Positions 27,497 through 36,333 are shown, counted from the first letter of the stretch. The stretch: 64,000 nucleotides of DNA from Singulisphaera sp. GP187 (GCF_900129635.1 NZ_FSRB01000002.1:2694727-2758726), one strand, 5' to 3'. Notes: generated by a model from the letters alone, not told the origin. Numbers and translations are program-made.

Positions 27497-28049
27497 GCTC
27501 GAATCCTTCCCCAGGGGATTGATTCAGCCGCAATCCCCCGAAAATGGTGAACCGCGCGGGTTTGGTCTCCCTGGCGCGCTCATCCGCAATATCGATCACG
27601 CCTTATGGCATAATACCACCGAGGGGAGCCGGCCCGACACGGCAGGAAGAAAAAAACTAACCCAGAGACGCGCGATTGCGAAATTGCAGCGCCTCACCGG
27701 GGCGTGGACAGCGAGGCGGGCCGGTCGCGTCGCCTTCCAATGGCTGCCGGCCGGTCCTGGCCGCGGAGCAATCGGCGGCCAGGCACGTATACTGGGCATA
27801 GCCGGGGTTCTAGGTCGTTCCTTGGAGACGGGAGCGTTGCAGTCGTTTCTCCTAAACCTCCCAAGGCATCCCTTTGAAGTGCCTGGCCATGACTCCCTGG
27901 AAAAACCGCCGTTTCCGTGATTGTGAAAACATAAGGAGGCGAAGCTGCAATCAAGCTGACATGGTGGGAAACGGTTCATCAGTAAAGGAAAACCGCTACA
28001 GCATACTGGAGGAAACTCCGGGAAACCTGGTGTCTGAGACGCAATTCTG
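27497..28049. other. Intergenic region, no gene recognised
   Basis: About 550 bases upstream of the mutase module. Open frames here have no domain-like content. I looked for a cobalamin riboswitch on the minus strand upstream of the mutase and saw no B12-box-like element. The GC content falls after 27880. Confidence 0.45.
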
Positions 28050-28496
28050 TTAGTCGCGGAGAGCTCCGTGGGAATCCAGGCTAGTGAGTGAAGCGAGGGG
28101 CTTCGATGGAAGCCAGAGCATTTTGCACGCGAAGGCGGATTGAAGGTCACCCCCCCTCTTACTTTTCGACTCGCCTCGCGCTCCTCTATCCTGAGTAGCA
28201 TTGCGTGCCGGTTCGGGCTTGGGACGGGGAACCACCTCAGCCTGAAGTTGACGCTGGACCACGCCTTCCGAATTCGCCTTCTCTCCACTAGCCAGTTTTG
28301 CGAGCGTACTGATTAAGGGCAGCTGACTAAGTATGATCCCGAGCCCAGCGAGCAAGCCTTTCTCAGAGATTACCCCGCTTCGAGACGCTTCCATGATGGC
28401 CACGCCGAGGACTATCAGCAAAGACATGACCGCTGCAATGGCGAAGGTATAAAAAGGGACAGTGTGTCCTACAAGCCCTAGGCCTGCAAAAACCAC
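28050..28496 (-). CDS. Small membrane protein, possibly truncated at its N-terminus
   Basis: The frame gives 148 aa from a GTG at 28496; it stays open a further 30-odd codons upstream with plausible coding character (DNFIIPENKEAFELFCKIG) but no standard start, so the 5' end may have been lost. Residues 13-35 and 46-65 are two hydrophobic segments (TFAIAAVMSLLIVLGVAIM; LLAGLGIILSQLPLISTLA). The remaining C-terminal tail is polar and of low complexity (RPKPEPARNATQDRGARG). No family recognised. It abuts IS1380 debris, consistent with disruption. Confidence 0.4.
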   Translation of the reverse strand: MVFAGLGLVGHTVPFYTFAIAAVMSLLIVLGVAIMEASRSGVISEKGLLAGLGIILSQLPLISTLAKLASGEKANSEGVVQRQLQAEVVPRPKPEPARNATQDRGARGESKSKRGGDLQSAFACKMLWLPSKPLASLTSLDSHGALRD

Positions 28497-28553
28497 GACT
28501 AGACCTGAACCAAGCGTACTTGGTTGGGGATTTTGGCCGATTTTGCAGAAAAG

Positions 28554-28631
28554 CTCGAAAGCCTCCTTGTTTTCAGGGATAATGAAGTTGTCGAGACATC
28601 ATAATTCCTGAGCGCAAAAGAGGCTTTCGAG
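28554..28631. repeat. Inverted repeat beside the IS1380 fragment
   Basis: CTCGAAAGCCTC (28554-28565) and GAGGCTTTCGAG (28620-28631) are perfect 12-bp inverted arms separated by 54 bases. The right arm is immediately before the transposase remnant reading frame, so this is probably part of the element's end or leader. Confidence 0.5.
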
Positions 28632-28634
28632 TGA

Positions 28635-29033
28635 CTCCTACTGTCCACACAGAAGTCCCAGCAACGCAAGCAGAGAATTCGCCGACGTCTCAAGAAGCGG
28701 GCGATCCCCGAGCTGGATCGACCGATGATGACGGCCACCAACATTCACTATGAACTGTCCGATCGTGTCTCGGGACTGGCTCCCGGCGGCATTGGAGCCA
28801 TCCATCTGCTCGCGCACAGGACCGGCTTGATCCGCGACATCGACGCCCGGCTCCATCTCCTCAAAGTCCATCTCCCCTATCACGAATCCGACCATGTCCT
28901 GAACATCGCCTACAACATCCTCGCGGGCGGAAAACGGATCGAGCACCTCGAACTACGACGCAACGACGAGGTCTACCTCAATAGAGGCTCAGTAGCCATG
29001 TACTTCAGTAGGGAGACCTGGGGGGTTCAGTGA
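28635..29033 (+). pseudogene. IS1380-family transposase, N-terminal fragment
   Basis: The frame reads QRIRRRLKKRAIPELDRP and MMTATNIHYELSDR, then GLAPGGIGAIHLLAHRTGLI, LLKVHLPYHESDHVLNIAYN and IEHLELRRNDEVYLN, matching the start of IS1380 transposases up to about 28982. After that the similarity stops abruptly and a stop follows at 29033. The catalytic DDE region is absent, so the gene cannot be active. No standard start codon is present before 28725 in this frame. Confidence 0.75.
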
Positions 29034-29320
29034 AGATGGATTGCCTCGATAAAGGCCGTGCTGTGAGGAAGGCCCCGGCATCTTCCTCCGAAATCTGAGG
29101 ACGCGCCTCGTGCGGCGGGGCTTGCGGAGCGGGGACGAAGCGGTGGTGACAGCCGCCAGCGAGCGGGGCGGGAACTCGAAGAGGCCGTCGGCACGGCGTG
29201 CAGAGCGATCGACGGGGTCAGCAGGCGGCCGCACGGATCGCCGGGCGCGGCGGGGGCGACCGGAGCGAGGCCATCGGCGCGACGGCAAGGGACGGCTACG
29301 GAAACGGCCCAGGCGGGGGC

Positions 29321-29779
29321 GGTGAAGATCATCGAGGGTCGCTCGCCAGCGCGAGCCGTCCAGGCCCAGGTGGGCAAAGATCGACACGGCGTCGGCCGGC
29401 AGACTCGCCTTGCCATTGCGTTCGAGTCGACCCGCGGCGTCGACGAGTCGCAGGCAGCACGAGAGCGTGAAGCCGTGCACCAGGCCCACACGCCCAGGCT
29501 AGGCCTCGCGCCGGTCGTTCACCAGGGCGAGCCAGAGCCCCTCCTCCTGTCCGGGGTCGTCGGTCCGGGTCGACAAGTCGTCGCGGAGCGTCGATGAGGC
29601 ACCATGAACTTGGACGTGGTCGAGCCGCTCGCGGAGCGAGGTGGATTCCGAAGGCCATTGCCACGCTCTTCAATGGGACAGTCTGGGAGATTTAGGCTGA
29701 GCTTCGGGCTAGCTCGCACTGTCGATGGGTTACCTAAGACCCCTAACTTGCTCAGCTTGGGTGCCTGGCCACTGTTGCC
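29321..29779. repeat. Dispersed long repeat, copy 1
   Basis: Bases 29321-29779 are nearly identical to 50195-50648. On the minus strand most of it reads as a protein segment (STLRDDLSTR, GLWLAL, then TLSCCLRLVDAAGRLERNG and LGLDGSRWRATLDDL), but this copy carries an in-frame TAG at 29501-29499, where copy 2 has CAG. The last 112 bases (29668-29779) occur a third time at 36620-36730. No transposase is linked. It may be a non-autonomous mobile repeat or a fragment of a multi-copy gene family. The stretch 29034-29320 before it is Arg/Gly-rich in every frame and shows nothing recognisable. Confidence 0.75.
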
Positions 29780-29822
29780 CGGCCACTGTTGCCCGAGGAG
29801 TGTTGGGTCGTCGCGGCAGCGG

Positions 29823-30695
29823 TCACAGGGCGGGCTGGTACATCTGGTCAACGGATGCCGCGGCGACGCCGAGTTCGGTGGTGACCGCGTCGACCGCTTG
29901 CTGGGCGACGTTGAGGTCTACCCGACCGTCGGAGGTGAAGTATGGGCCGATGTAACGCTCGTAGTATCGCTGAACTTCATCACGGGTCAGCCGGCCGAGG
30001 AACGAGGCGATGTAGTCGACGGCCAACTGGGGTTGTTCGGCGATCGTGAGAAGGGCTCGCTGGTTGGCCCGCACCAGCGCCTGCAGCGCGGGGTTGTCGA
30101 GCGGGATACGAGTGGGATCCACGGCGATTCCCACCGTGGGGATCTGGAAGTGGTCGCCGACCCAGGAGAGGACTGAAAAGCCCTCCTCGCCGGCGACCTG
30201 TTCGGGCGCTAATGTGCTGCCCACGTAGGCCGCATCGATCGAACCGTCGCGAAGGTGCCGCAGATCCATCTGGTAGTCACCCGGGGCTCGTACGACGCAC
30301 TGCAGGTCGCGATCGGGGTCGAGACCGTGCTTGCGCAGCACGATCCGCGCGAAACAGCCGGGTGCGGTGTGGGGTGGGTGGATCGCCAGTCGGCGTCCGC
30401 GAAGATCATCCATGGATTTCACCTCGCCACGCCCGAGGAACCAGAACAGCGGACGATGGGTGTTGACGGCCAGCACATTCCATTGGATGCCCTCGGTCAG
30501 CCGCGACAACAAGACTCGGCCCAAACCGATGGTTGCGCCACCGCGCAGGCGCTCGGTCTTCCACCTGATTCCGTCGCGGACGGCGACGTGGACACCCTCA
30601 TCCTCGAAATACCCCTCCTGATCGGCCACGTACGCGATCAGTTCTTCGTGGATACCACGCCCGACGTAGGTCAGATCAATCGTGTGCATTGGCAT
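29823..30695 (-). CDS. NMT1/THI5-like substrate-binding protein without a signal peptide
   Basis: A 290-aa protein of the periplasmic-binding-protein II fold: TIDLTYVGRGIHEELIAYVA, YFEDEGVHV, then LRGRRLAIHPPHTAPG (the ligand-site loop in NMT1-like proteins) and GSIDAAYVGS. These proteins normally deliver sulfonates, pyrimidine precursors or aromatic acids to ABC importers. Here there is no signal peptide and no permease or ATPase next to it, so an intracellular sensor or enzyme role is as likely. It lies 44 bases downstream of an SDR gene on the same strand, which suggests a two-gene operon. Confidence 0.7.
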   Translation of the reverse strand: MPMHTIDLTYVGRGIHEELIAYVADQEGYFEDEGVHVAVRDGIRWKTERLRGGATIGLGRVLLSRLTEGIQWNVLAVNTHRPLFWFLGRGEVKSMDDLRGRRLAIHPPHTAPGCFARIVLRKHGLDPDRDLQCVVRAPGDYQMDLRHLRDGSIDAAYVGSTLAPEQVAGEEGFSVLSWVGDHFQIPTVGIAVDPTRIPLDNPALQALVRANQRALLTIAEQPQLAVDYIASFLGRLTRDEVQRYYERYIGPYFTSDGRVDLNVAQQAVDAVTTELGVAAASVDQMYQPAL

Positions 30696-30739
30696 AGCCT
30701 TTCTCCCACTCTCGGACAGTGCGCTCGCGCTCGTTGCGT

Positions 30740-31483
30740 TCAGTCCATTTCAAGGCCCCCGTTGACCGGAAGGTAGTGGCCGGTGGTGAAACCGGAATCC
30801 TCACTTGCCAAGAACGCCACCGTCTTGGCGACATCGTCGGGACGGGCCAGCCGTCGCATCGGCGCGGCCGCGGCCAACTCGCGCAATCGCTCGGCTGTGA
30901 CTTGCTCGGCTACCTTGGTTCCCTCCACAGTGGCCGGTGCGACGAGGTTGGCGGTGATCCCGTGCGGTGCCAGCTCCAAAGCGACGTACCGCACGAACTG
31001 GTCCAGGGCCGCCTTAGCGGTGCCCAGCGTGATCATCCCCTCACGCGCACGACGCGACAGCCCGGTACTGAGATAGATCAGCCGACCGTATCCGCGCGAA
31101 ACCATTCCCGGCACAACGGCCTTCGTTGTCAGGAACGCGGCACGCAGCTCGCTGTCCAGCTTGCCGCCGAGCTGCTCCCAGCTCAACTCGGCGAACGAGG
31201 TGATGGCAAACGGCGTCAACGCGTTGTGCACGAGCACGTCCGTCCCACCCCACCGCTGATCGATTTCATCAACCATGGCGGTGACGTCGTTAGGCACGGT
31301 GACGTCGGCTTTAATCGCCACGGCTTCGCCGCCGGCTGCGGCGATGGTCGCCACCACCTCCTCGGCCTGTGGTGCACTGGCGCGGTGGTTCACGACCACC
31401 CGGTACCCGTGTTCGGCCAGTACCAATGCGGTTGCCGCACCGATTCCCCGGCTCGCTCCCGTGATTAGGGCGACTCGTACCAT
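30740..31483 (-). CDS. Short-chain dehydrogenase/reductase-like protein lacking the catalytic Tyr
   Basis: A 247-aa Rossmann protein; start ATG 31483 has GGAGGT 8 bases upstream. It has TGASRGIG for NAD(P) binding, the structural NA in LVHNALTP, and the region that normally holds Ser and YxxxK. Here this reads YLSTGLSRR ... GMITLGTAKAAL, so Leu stands in place of Tyr although Lys remains. The tail SGFTTGHYLPVNGG is typical of FabG-like SDRs. Without Tyr classical carbonyl reduction is unlikely; another residue may act, or the protein may bind without catalysis. It is divergent from the NmrA-like gene and probably co-transcribed with the binding protein downstream. Confidence 0.8.
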   Translation of the reverse strand: MVRVALITGASRGIGAATALVLAEHGYRVVVNHRASAPQAEEVVATIAAAGGEAVAIKADVTVPNDVTAMVDEIDQRWGGTDVLVHNALTPFAITSFAELSWEQLGGKLDSELRAAFLTTKAVVPGMVSRGYGRLIYLSTGLSRRAREGMITLGTAKAALDQFVRYVALELAPHGITANLVAPATVEGTKVAEQVTAERLRELAAAAPMRRLARPDDVAKTVAFLASEDSGFTTGHYLPVNGGLEMD

Positions 31484-31783
31484 CGTTCTTACCTCCACAT
31501 AGGGCTGGCCTCCGTTCTGTCGGGGCCGCGCGGGCTTGCTGGCCGTATGATGTGCATCCGGAACGTGTTTGAGTGAATCGCAGCAAATCAGACGCCAGAC
31601 TGCAAATACGGAGGCCTCAGACGAGTCTGATCGCTGTAACTCATTTTGAATCAGTAACTTATCGAGTTCAAATCCAGTTGCCATTTTCGCCGCAGTCGGT
31701 TGACGAACGGCGCGCAAAATGCGGTTTAGTACTTCGGTCATAGGACTTGTCATTCAGGACCGTCAAAAGCCAGGAGATTTACC
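31484..31783. other. Divergent promoter region
   Basis: The 300 bases between the SDR gene (leftward) and the NmrA-like gene (rightward) must hold both promoters. Part of it (31600-31700) is AT-rich. No clear operator palindrome or regulator gene was seen. Confidence 0.4.
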
Positions 31784-32545
31784 ATGAAGCTCGTCGTGAT
31801 CGGCGGCACCGGGCTCATCGGGAAAAAGGTCGTGATGAACCTTCGTCAGCACGGCCATGAGGTGGTGGTGGCATCACGCTCAACGGGTGTCAACACCGTC
31901 ACTGGCGAGGGACTGTCGCAAGCGCTCGCCGGCGCTCAGGTGGTCGTCGATGTCGCGAATGCGCCCTCGTGGGAGGACAACGCAGTCCTGGCGTTTTTCG
32001 AGACATCAGGTCGCAACCTCCTCGCCGCGGAAGCTGCCGCGGGCGTCGGCCATCATGTCGCGTTGTCGGTCGTCGGCACCGACCGCCTGCTCGCGAGTGG
32101 TTACTTCCGCGCGAAGATGGCCCAGGAAAAACTAATCAAGACTTCCCCGATTCCTTACACGATCGTGCGTGCCACGCAGTTCTTCGAGTTCGTCGGCGGA
32201 ATGGCCCAATCGGCGACCGAAGGGCAGACGGTCCGGGTTCCACCGGTTCTGATGCAGCCCATTGTGTCGGATGACGTCGCCGCCGTCGTGGCCGATGTGG
32301 CCCTCGCTGAGCCGTTGAACGGCACGTTCGATCTGGCCGGTCCCGAACCGATCCGGCAAGATGACCTCGTGCGGCAATTCCTGAATGCAACCGGGGACGC
32401 ACGGACGGTAATCACCGATCCCAAGGCGCTTTACTACGGCATCACGGTGAATGATCAAAGCCTCACCCCAGGCGATCACCCGCGCCTCGGCACGACACGT
32501 TTCGAGGACTGGCTGTCTTCTCGGTCGATGGCGGTGGCCCGCTGA
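31784..32545 (+). CDS. NmrA-like NAD(P)-binding protein
   Basis: A 253-aa protein with start ATG 31784 preceded by AGGAG. It opens with MKLVVIGGTGLIGKKVV, the GxxGxxG dinucleotide site of atypical SDRs, followed by the Arg of VVVASRSTG that favours NADP. LSVVGTDRL and YFRAKMAQEKLI mark the NmrA/NAD(P)H-quinone-type group in which the YxxxK motif keeps Lys (YFRAK). IPYTIVRATQFFEF and FDLAGPEPIRQDDL complete the family pattern. Members act as redox sensors or reduce quinones and similar compounds. It is transcribed away from the SDR/binding-protein pair. Confidence 0.8.
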   Translation: MKLVVIGGTGLIGKKVVMNLRQHGHEVVVASRSTGVNTVTGEGLSQALAGAQVVVDVANAPSWEDNAVLAFFETSGRNLLAAEAAAGVGHHVALSVVGTDRLLASGYFRAKMAQEKLIKTSPIPYTIVRATQFFEFVGGMAQSATEGQTVRVPPVLMQPIVSDDVAAVVADVALAEPLNGTFDLAGPEPIRQDDLVRQFLNATGDARTVITDPKALYYGITVNDQSLTPGDHPRLGTTRFEDWLSSRSMAVAR

Positions 32546-32863
32546 AGCCCACAAAATCGCTCCGCCCGCAGCACGAAGGACATCGATCAGCCCTTTGGCC
32601 GGTCGCCTTGTTTCTCCGGGAAAAGTCGTCGCATCCCCGATTCCCAGCCCCGAACGCCGGCCAGAAAAAGTTCAATAGACGTCTTGTCGCCCCGACTTTT
32701 TTCAGAAATCTGCCCTTCGGCGAGAACGTTGAACGGCTTGTTTCTGTGATTTCTGATCGTGTCTCTACATTTGTGCTCGGATCAAAGGGAATCCCGTTTT
32801 ACCAGAGTTTTTTTCGGCAATTCACGCATTCCTTTGGCTGATAGAGTATTCGACGGTTCAAAC
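32546..32863. other. Intergenic region, no gene recognised
   Basis: The gap between two convergent transcripts. It becomes AT-rich after 32690. No clear hairpin terminator was found by eye and no coding region recognised. Confidence 0.4.
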
Positions 32864-34930
32864 CTACACATACATCGCCGCGGCAATCGAGTCAAAGATC
32901 TCCGTGCCATCCGGCGCGGCTGGGGCATGGGGGACGCCGCAGTGCTCGCAGGCATCGCGGGTGACCACGCGGGGCTTGCCGCACTTGGGGCAGGCGACCC
33001 GCGCGGGCCACTCCTCCACGGCCAGCATGAGCAGCAGGCCGGCCGGCCCGAACAGCAAGCCGCACAGCGTCCAGACGAGGCGACCGGCGCGGGAGGAAGA
33101 AGCGCGGCGTGCCAGCAGGAAGCAGACCAGGGCACAGGCCAGTGCGGACAGCAGGATCAGACCCCGGTAGGCGAGAATCGTGCCGCTGCCCGGCGCCACG
33201 CCGGCGCCCAAGGGGTTAAACCACTGTCCCAGTACGACGAGAAGGAACAGAAGAGGCTGGACCTCTCTGCCGCCGTTTTGCCGGGCGGAGTCGATGGAGT
33301 GTTCCGTCGCCCAGGTGAGAAGGGCGGCCTCGGCCGGCGGTGTGATCAGGCCGAGCAGCGCCTGGGCGTCAGACGGTTCGTGCATGGGGGTGGGCGGCAG
33401 GGGCCCGCGAGCCACCTCGCGGCCGGCGGGGTCGTACTCCACCAGCTGGCCCGAGGTTATGTTTCCCAATTCGCTGAACATGAACCAGGAAGGCTCATAC
33501 CGGACCACCCACCGCTCCGGGTTCTCGAGCTGGGCTACTCGCGCGACCCCGTAGTTGTCCGGGTCCACGGCAAAAGGTGCCGAGAATAGCGTTGTGCCCG
33601 AGCGATGGATCACGCGGGCCGACTTGTCCGTCAGTACGAACGTCCGCCCCTCCCCCACCGCCGACGCCGCCCCCAGCACGGTTTCTCCTTCCGCGGGGCT
33701 ATAGAACTTCCGCACGGTGCGGCTCCCAAAATCCACCAGGTACACGCCCTCCGGAAAACTCAGCCGCTCGGCCGCCTTGGTCTGCAACAAAAAGCTGTGC
33801 TGGTACGGCTCGCCTTCGAACCGCGCCGCCGGCTGCTTGCCGGCCGGGACGAAGCCGTCCGGGCCGCAGGTGCCGATCACGTGCGAAGACCGCACGTCGT
33901 AGCCCACGAGGAGCCTCTGGTCGGAGACGTAGAACCAGCGCTCGCCGTCCCGGCTCGTGTTGTTTTCGCAACCCATGTAGAACCGTCCGGCGTTGCGGTA
34001 ACTCTGGAACCCGGGACTGACATCTGCAGAGAATGGGGCGCACATATCTTGGAGCGCATAGAAACTCAGGGGTTTGCCCTTGAGCAACGGTGGCTCTCGT
34101 CCTTCCAGATCGGTCAGGCTTTCGATCTCGCCTTGCCGGAAACGCACGATCAGCACGCGGCCTTCGCGGTCTAGTTTGTAGCGAGTCATGTTGGCACGGG
34201 GCGTTGGTAGTCCGATGAAGCGCATGGGGAGCCAGACAAACGGCTTGACGACCACGCCCAGAGCCAACAGAGCGGTAACGCATGTGACCGCCAGCGCGAC
34301 CTTGCTGAGCCGTGGCAGGGGCGCGAACGCGCCGCCTGTAAGGAAGCTGCCCCACACCGCCACTGCCAGGGGGGCGCCCAGGATCACGATGGCCAGGACA
34401 GCTTGCCAGAACTCGGGCAGCACCCAGACGAAGAACGAACACAGAAGGGCCGCGACCAGGGGGAGGCAGCGGCTGGCGTACCAGCGCGCCTCCCGTAACG
34501 CAATGAGCATGCCCGCGAAGTAGTAGGCCACGCCCGTGAGGATGTCGGCCAGGCCGGGAAGTGCCATCTGCCAGCGGAATGGCTCGGCGACGTGGCCCGG
34601 CGTCGCCACCCATGCCACGTAGGAGGCGAACGGGATTCCCATCGCCAGCAGGTACAGCCCCACGCCCGCGACCGCTTTGCCCAGAAAAATCCGCGAAGGG
34701 CTCATCGGCCGATGCAGCAGCAGAGAACGTTTGTCGCCGTCCGACTCATAGTACACCTGGAGGAAGCCCAGCACCGCGCCGGACACGGCGGCGATGGGGC
34801 TTAGGAACAGGAGCAGCGCGGGGTTCATGAGGGTAGGGCGTCCCACGAATATGAGTCCGCCGAGCCCCAGGGCGGCGAGGGTGGCCCACTTGAGGTTCTC
34901 GTGGCATTCTTTCCAGATCAGCGATTTCAT
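32864..34930 (-). CDS. ABC-2-type permease with large central domain and C-terminal zinc ribbon
   Basis: A 688-aa membrane protein. The N-terminal 240 residues contain six or so hydrophobic helices of the ABC-2 type (starting MKSLIWKECHENLKWA, typical of such permeases). Residues about 245-545 are a large hydrophilic, beta-rich region with repeated strand patterns (YVSDQRLLVGYDVRSS, FVLTDKSARVIHRSG) that may form a propeller-like sensor outside the membrane. Three more hydrophobic helices follow (LLFLLVVLGQWFNPLG, ILLSALACALVCFLL, LLFGPAGLLLMLA). The end carries a zinc ribbon (CPKCGKPRVVTRDACEHC). ATG 34930 overlaps the stop of the ATPase gene by 4 bases, so it is the transmembrane half of that exporter. 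Confidence 0.8.
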   Translation of the reverse strand: MKSLIWKECHENLKWATLAALGLGGLIFVGRPTLMNPALLLFLSPIAAVSGAVLGFLQVYYESDGDKRSLLLHRPMSPSRIFLGKAVAGVGLYLLAMGIPFASYVAWVATPGHVAEPFRWQMALPGLADILTGVAYYFAGMLIALREARWYASRCLPLVAALLCSFFVWVLPEFWQAVLAIVILGAPLAVAVWGSFLTGGAFAPLPRLSKVALAVTCVTALLALGVVVKPFVWLPMRFIGLPTPRANMTRYKLDREGRVLIVRFRQGEIESLTDLEGREPPLLKGKPLSFYALQDMCAPFSADVSPGFQSYRNAGRFYMGCENNTSRDGERWFYVSDQRLLVGYDVRSSHVIGTCGPDGFVPAGKQPAARFEGEPYQHSFLLQTKAAERLSFPEGVYLVDFGSRTVRKFYSPAEGETVLGAASAVGEGRTFVLTDKSARVIHRSGTTLFSAPFAVDPDNYGVARVAQLENPERWVVRYEPSWFMFSELGNITSGQLVEYDPAGREVARGPLPPTPMHEPSDAQALLGLITPPAEAALLTWATEHSIDSARQNGGREVQPLLFLLVVLGQWFNPLGAGVAPGSGTILAYRGLILLSALACALVCFLLARRASSSRAGRLVWTLCGLLFGPAGLLLMLAVEEWPARVACPKCGKPRVVTRDACEHCGVPHAPAAPDGTEIFDSIAAAMYV

Positions 34931-35886
34931 GATGCGTCTCTCGAAGCGTTCAACAGGAAGGTCTTTTCGCCGCTACGGCCGACGTAGGCGATCAGGGCGT
35001 CTTCCAGGCCGATGGGCTGCTCGTCCACCGACAGGGCCCCGAGAGCTTCCAAGTCCCGTTCGGTCCGGCCGTTCAGATTGGCCACGACGAGGGTAAGTTC
35101 GTTCTCGGCCCGGGTCACGCGCAGCAGGCCGGGAACGGGGGGCAGTTCGCGGGGCGGATCGCCGGGGAAGCGCGCGACAAGCCGGCGCACCCGCTCGCAG
35201 AACGTCTCGACGCTGCAACAGGCGCGCAGGACGCTGTAATCCATGACTGCGACGTAGTCGGCGACGCGTTCCACGTCGTCCAGCAGGTGGGTGGAAAAGA
35301 AGATCGTGCGCTCGCGATCCCGCGTGAAATAGACCATCGCCTCCAGAAGCGACCGGCGGGCGGCGGGGTCCAGCCCCGTGGCCGGATCGTCGAGCATCAG
35401 CACTTCCGGCTCGATCGCCAGCGTCATGGCCAGATGGAGGCCAGCCCGCTGGCCATGCGACAGGTGGGCGGCCCTGGTGCGCGGGTTGATGGCGAAGTAG
35501 TCGATGACGGCGGCGTATATTTCCTGATTCCAGTGATGGTAGAAACCGCGTTGAAAGACCGCATATTGGCCGACGCGCATCCAGCCGTAAACGGGATGCC
35601 CCTCGGCCATGTAGCCGATGCGGGCGCGAACTTCGGGGGGCAGGCCGGCGCTGTCGTGGCCGAGGATCGTGGAGGAACCGCGCGTCGGCTCCAACAGGCC
35701 GAGGATCATGCGGATGGTTGTGGTCTTGCCGCCGCCGTTGCGGCCGACGAAGGCGAAGACGCTGCCGCGCGGCACGCGGAACGAGACGTCGTCCACTGCG
35801 CACCGGTGGCCGAAGTACCGCGTCAGCCTGCGTGTCTGGATGGCTGTGTCGCGCAGGGCTGGTTCGCGATCGTCCGAGAAGGTCAT
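34927..35886 (-). CDS. ABC transporter ATP-binding protein (YtrB-like)
   Basis: A 319-aa ATPase. Walker A is GRNGGGKTT, the signature is LSHGQRAG, and Walker B is VLMLDDPATGLD, where Asp stands at the usual catalytic Glu position; the switch His is in IFFSTHLLDDVE. Exporter ATPases beside GntR regulators of the YtrA type often show LDDP. The gene is the middle of a three-gene operon, overlapping GntR upstream and the permease downstream by 4 bases each. It likely powers export of, or defence against, an envelope-active compound, by analogy with ytr/yhc systems. Confidence 0.9.
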   Translation of the reverse strand: MTFSDDREPALRDTAIQTRRLTRYFGHRCAVDDVSFRVPRGSVFAFVGRNGGGKTTTIRMILGLLEPTRGSSTILGHDSAGLPPEVRARIGYMAEGHPVYGWMRVGQYAVFQRGFYHHWNQEIYAAVIDYFAINPRTRAAHLSHGQRAGLHLAMTLAIEPEVLMLDDPATGLDPAARRSLLEAMVYFTRDRERTIFFSTHLLDDVERVADYVAVMDYSVLRACCSVETFCERVRRLVARFPGDPPRELPPVPGLLRVTRAENELTLVVANLNGRTERDLEALGALSVDEQPIGLEDALIAYVGRSGEKTFLLNASRDAS

Positions 35887-36299
35887 ACGTTCACTCCGGC
35901 GGGTTTGGATTGCAGGTCGAGGTCGGCCAGCTTCTCATTCACGGCCCTGCGGATCTCATCGGCGGTGAAATCGAGGCAGACGGCCTCGTGGACAAAGGTG
36001 TCCAGGGCCTGGCGAAAGCGCCGCAGCCGCTCGGCCCGGCTATAGACGTGGCGTTTCCGGGCGACAAAGAAACCTTTGCCGTGGTGAGACTCGAGCACGC
36101 CGTCGCGCACCAGCTCGGCGTAAGCCTTGGCCACGGTATTGGCGTTCACGACTTGCTGCTCGGCCAGGGCCCGCACACTGGGCAGAGCGTCGCCGGGGGC
36201 CAGCACCCCGGTCGCGACGCCTAATCGCACCTGGTCAGTGATCTGCCGGTAGATCGGTGTACCGGAGCCAGTTGAGACCGTCATGTGGAAGCCAGCCAT
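35883..36299 (-). CDS. GntR-family transcriptional regulator, YtrA subfamily
   Basis: Start ATG 36299 (MAGFHMTVS) has AGGAG 7 bases upstream and leaves the palindromic operator outside the gene; an ATG at 36284 is also possible. The winged helix-turn-helix is PIYRQITDQVRLGVATGVL, then LPSVRALAEQQVVNANTVAK and AYAELVRDGVLESHHGKGFF. The effector part is a short helical tail of about 60 residues, as in YtrA regulators. It is first in an operon with an ABC exporter and most likely represses it until an inducer acts. Confidence 0.9.
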   Translation of the reverse strand: MAGFHMTVSTGSGTPIYRQITDQVRLGVATGVLAPGDALPSVRALAEQQVVNANTVAKAYAELVRDGVLESHHGKGFFVARKRHVYSRAERLRRFRQALDTFVHEAVCLDFTADEIRRAVNEKLADLDLQSKPAGVNV

Positions 36300-36310
36300 A
36301 ACACTCCTGT

Positions 36311-36333
36311 CTGTACTAGGTGTTATAGTACAG
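36311..36333. promoter_or_regulatory. Palindromic operator of the GntR regulator
   Basis: CTGTACTA (36311-36318) and TAGTACAG (36326-36333) are perfect 8-bp inverted arms with a 7-base spacer. The site begins 11 bases upstream of the regulator start and overlaps AT-rich promoter-like bases (minus strand TATAAC). This geometry fits YtrA-type GntR binding and autorepression. Confidence 0.75.

Noticed and set aside
27497..27620. Possible cobalamin riboswitch upstream of the B12-dependent mutase.
   Set aside because: No B12-box sequence or fitting stem pattern could be found on the minus strand.
27596..28288. 230-codon minus-strand frame.
   Set aside because: No domain-like features, unusual composition, and it overlaps a more plausible membrane-protein frame.
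29034..29320. Arg/Gly-rich open frames.
   Set aside because: Open in several frames simply because of high GC; no start signal or similarity.
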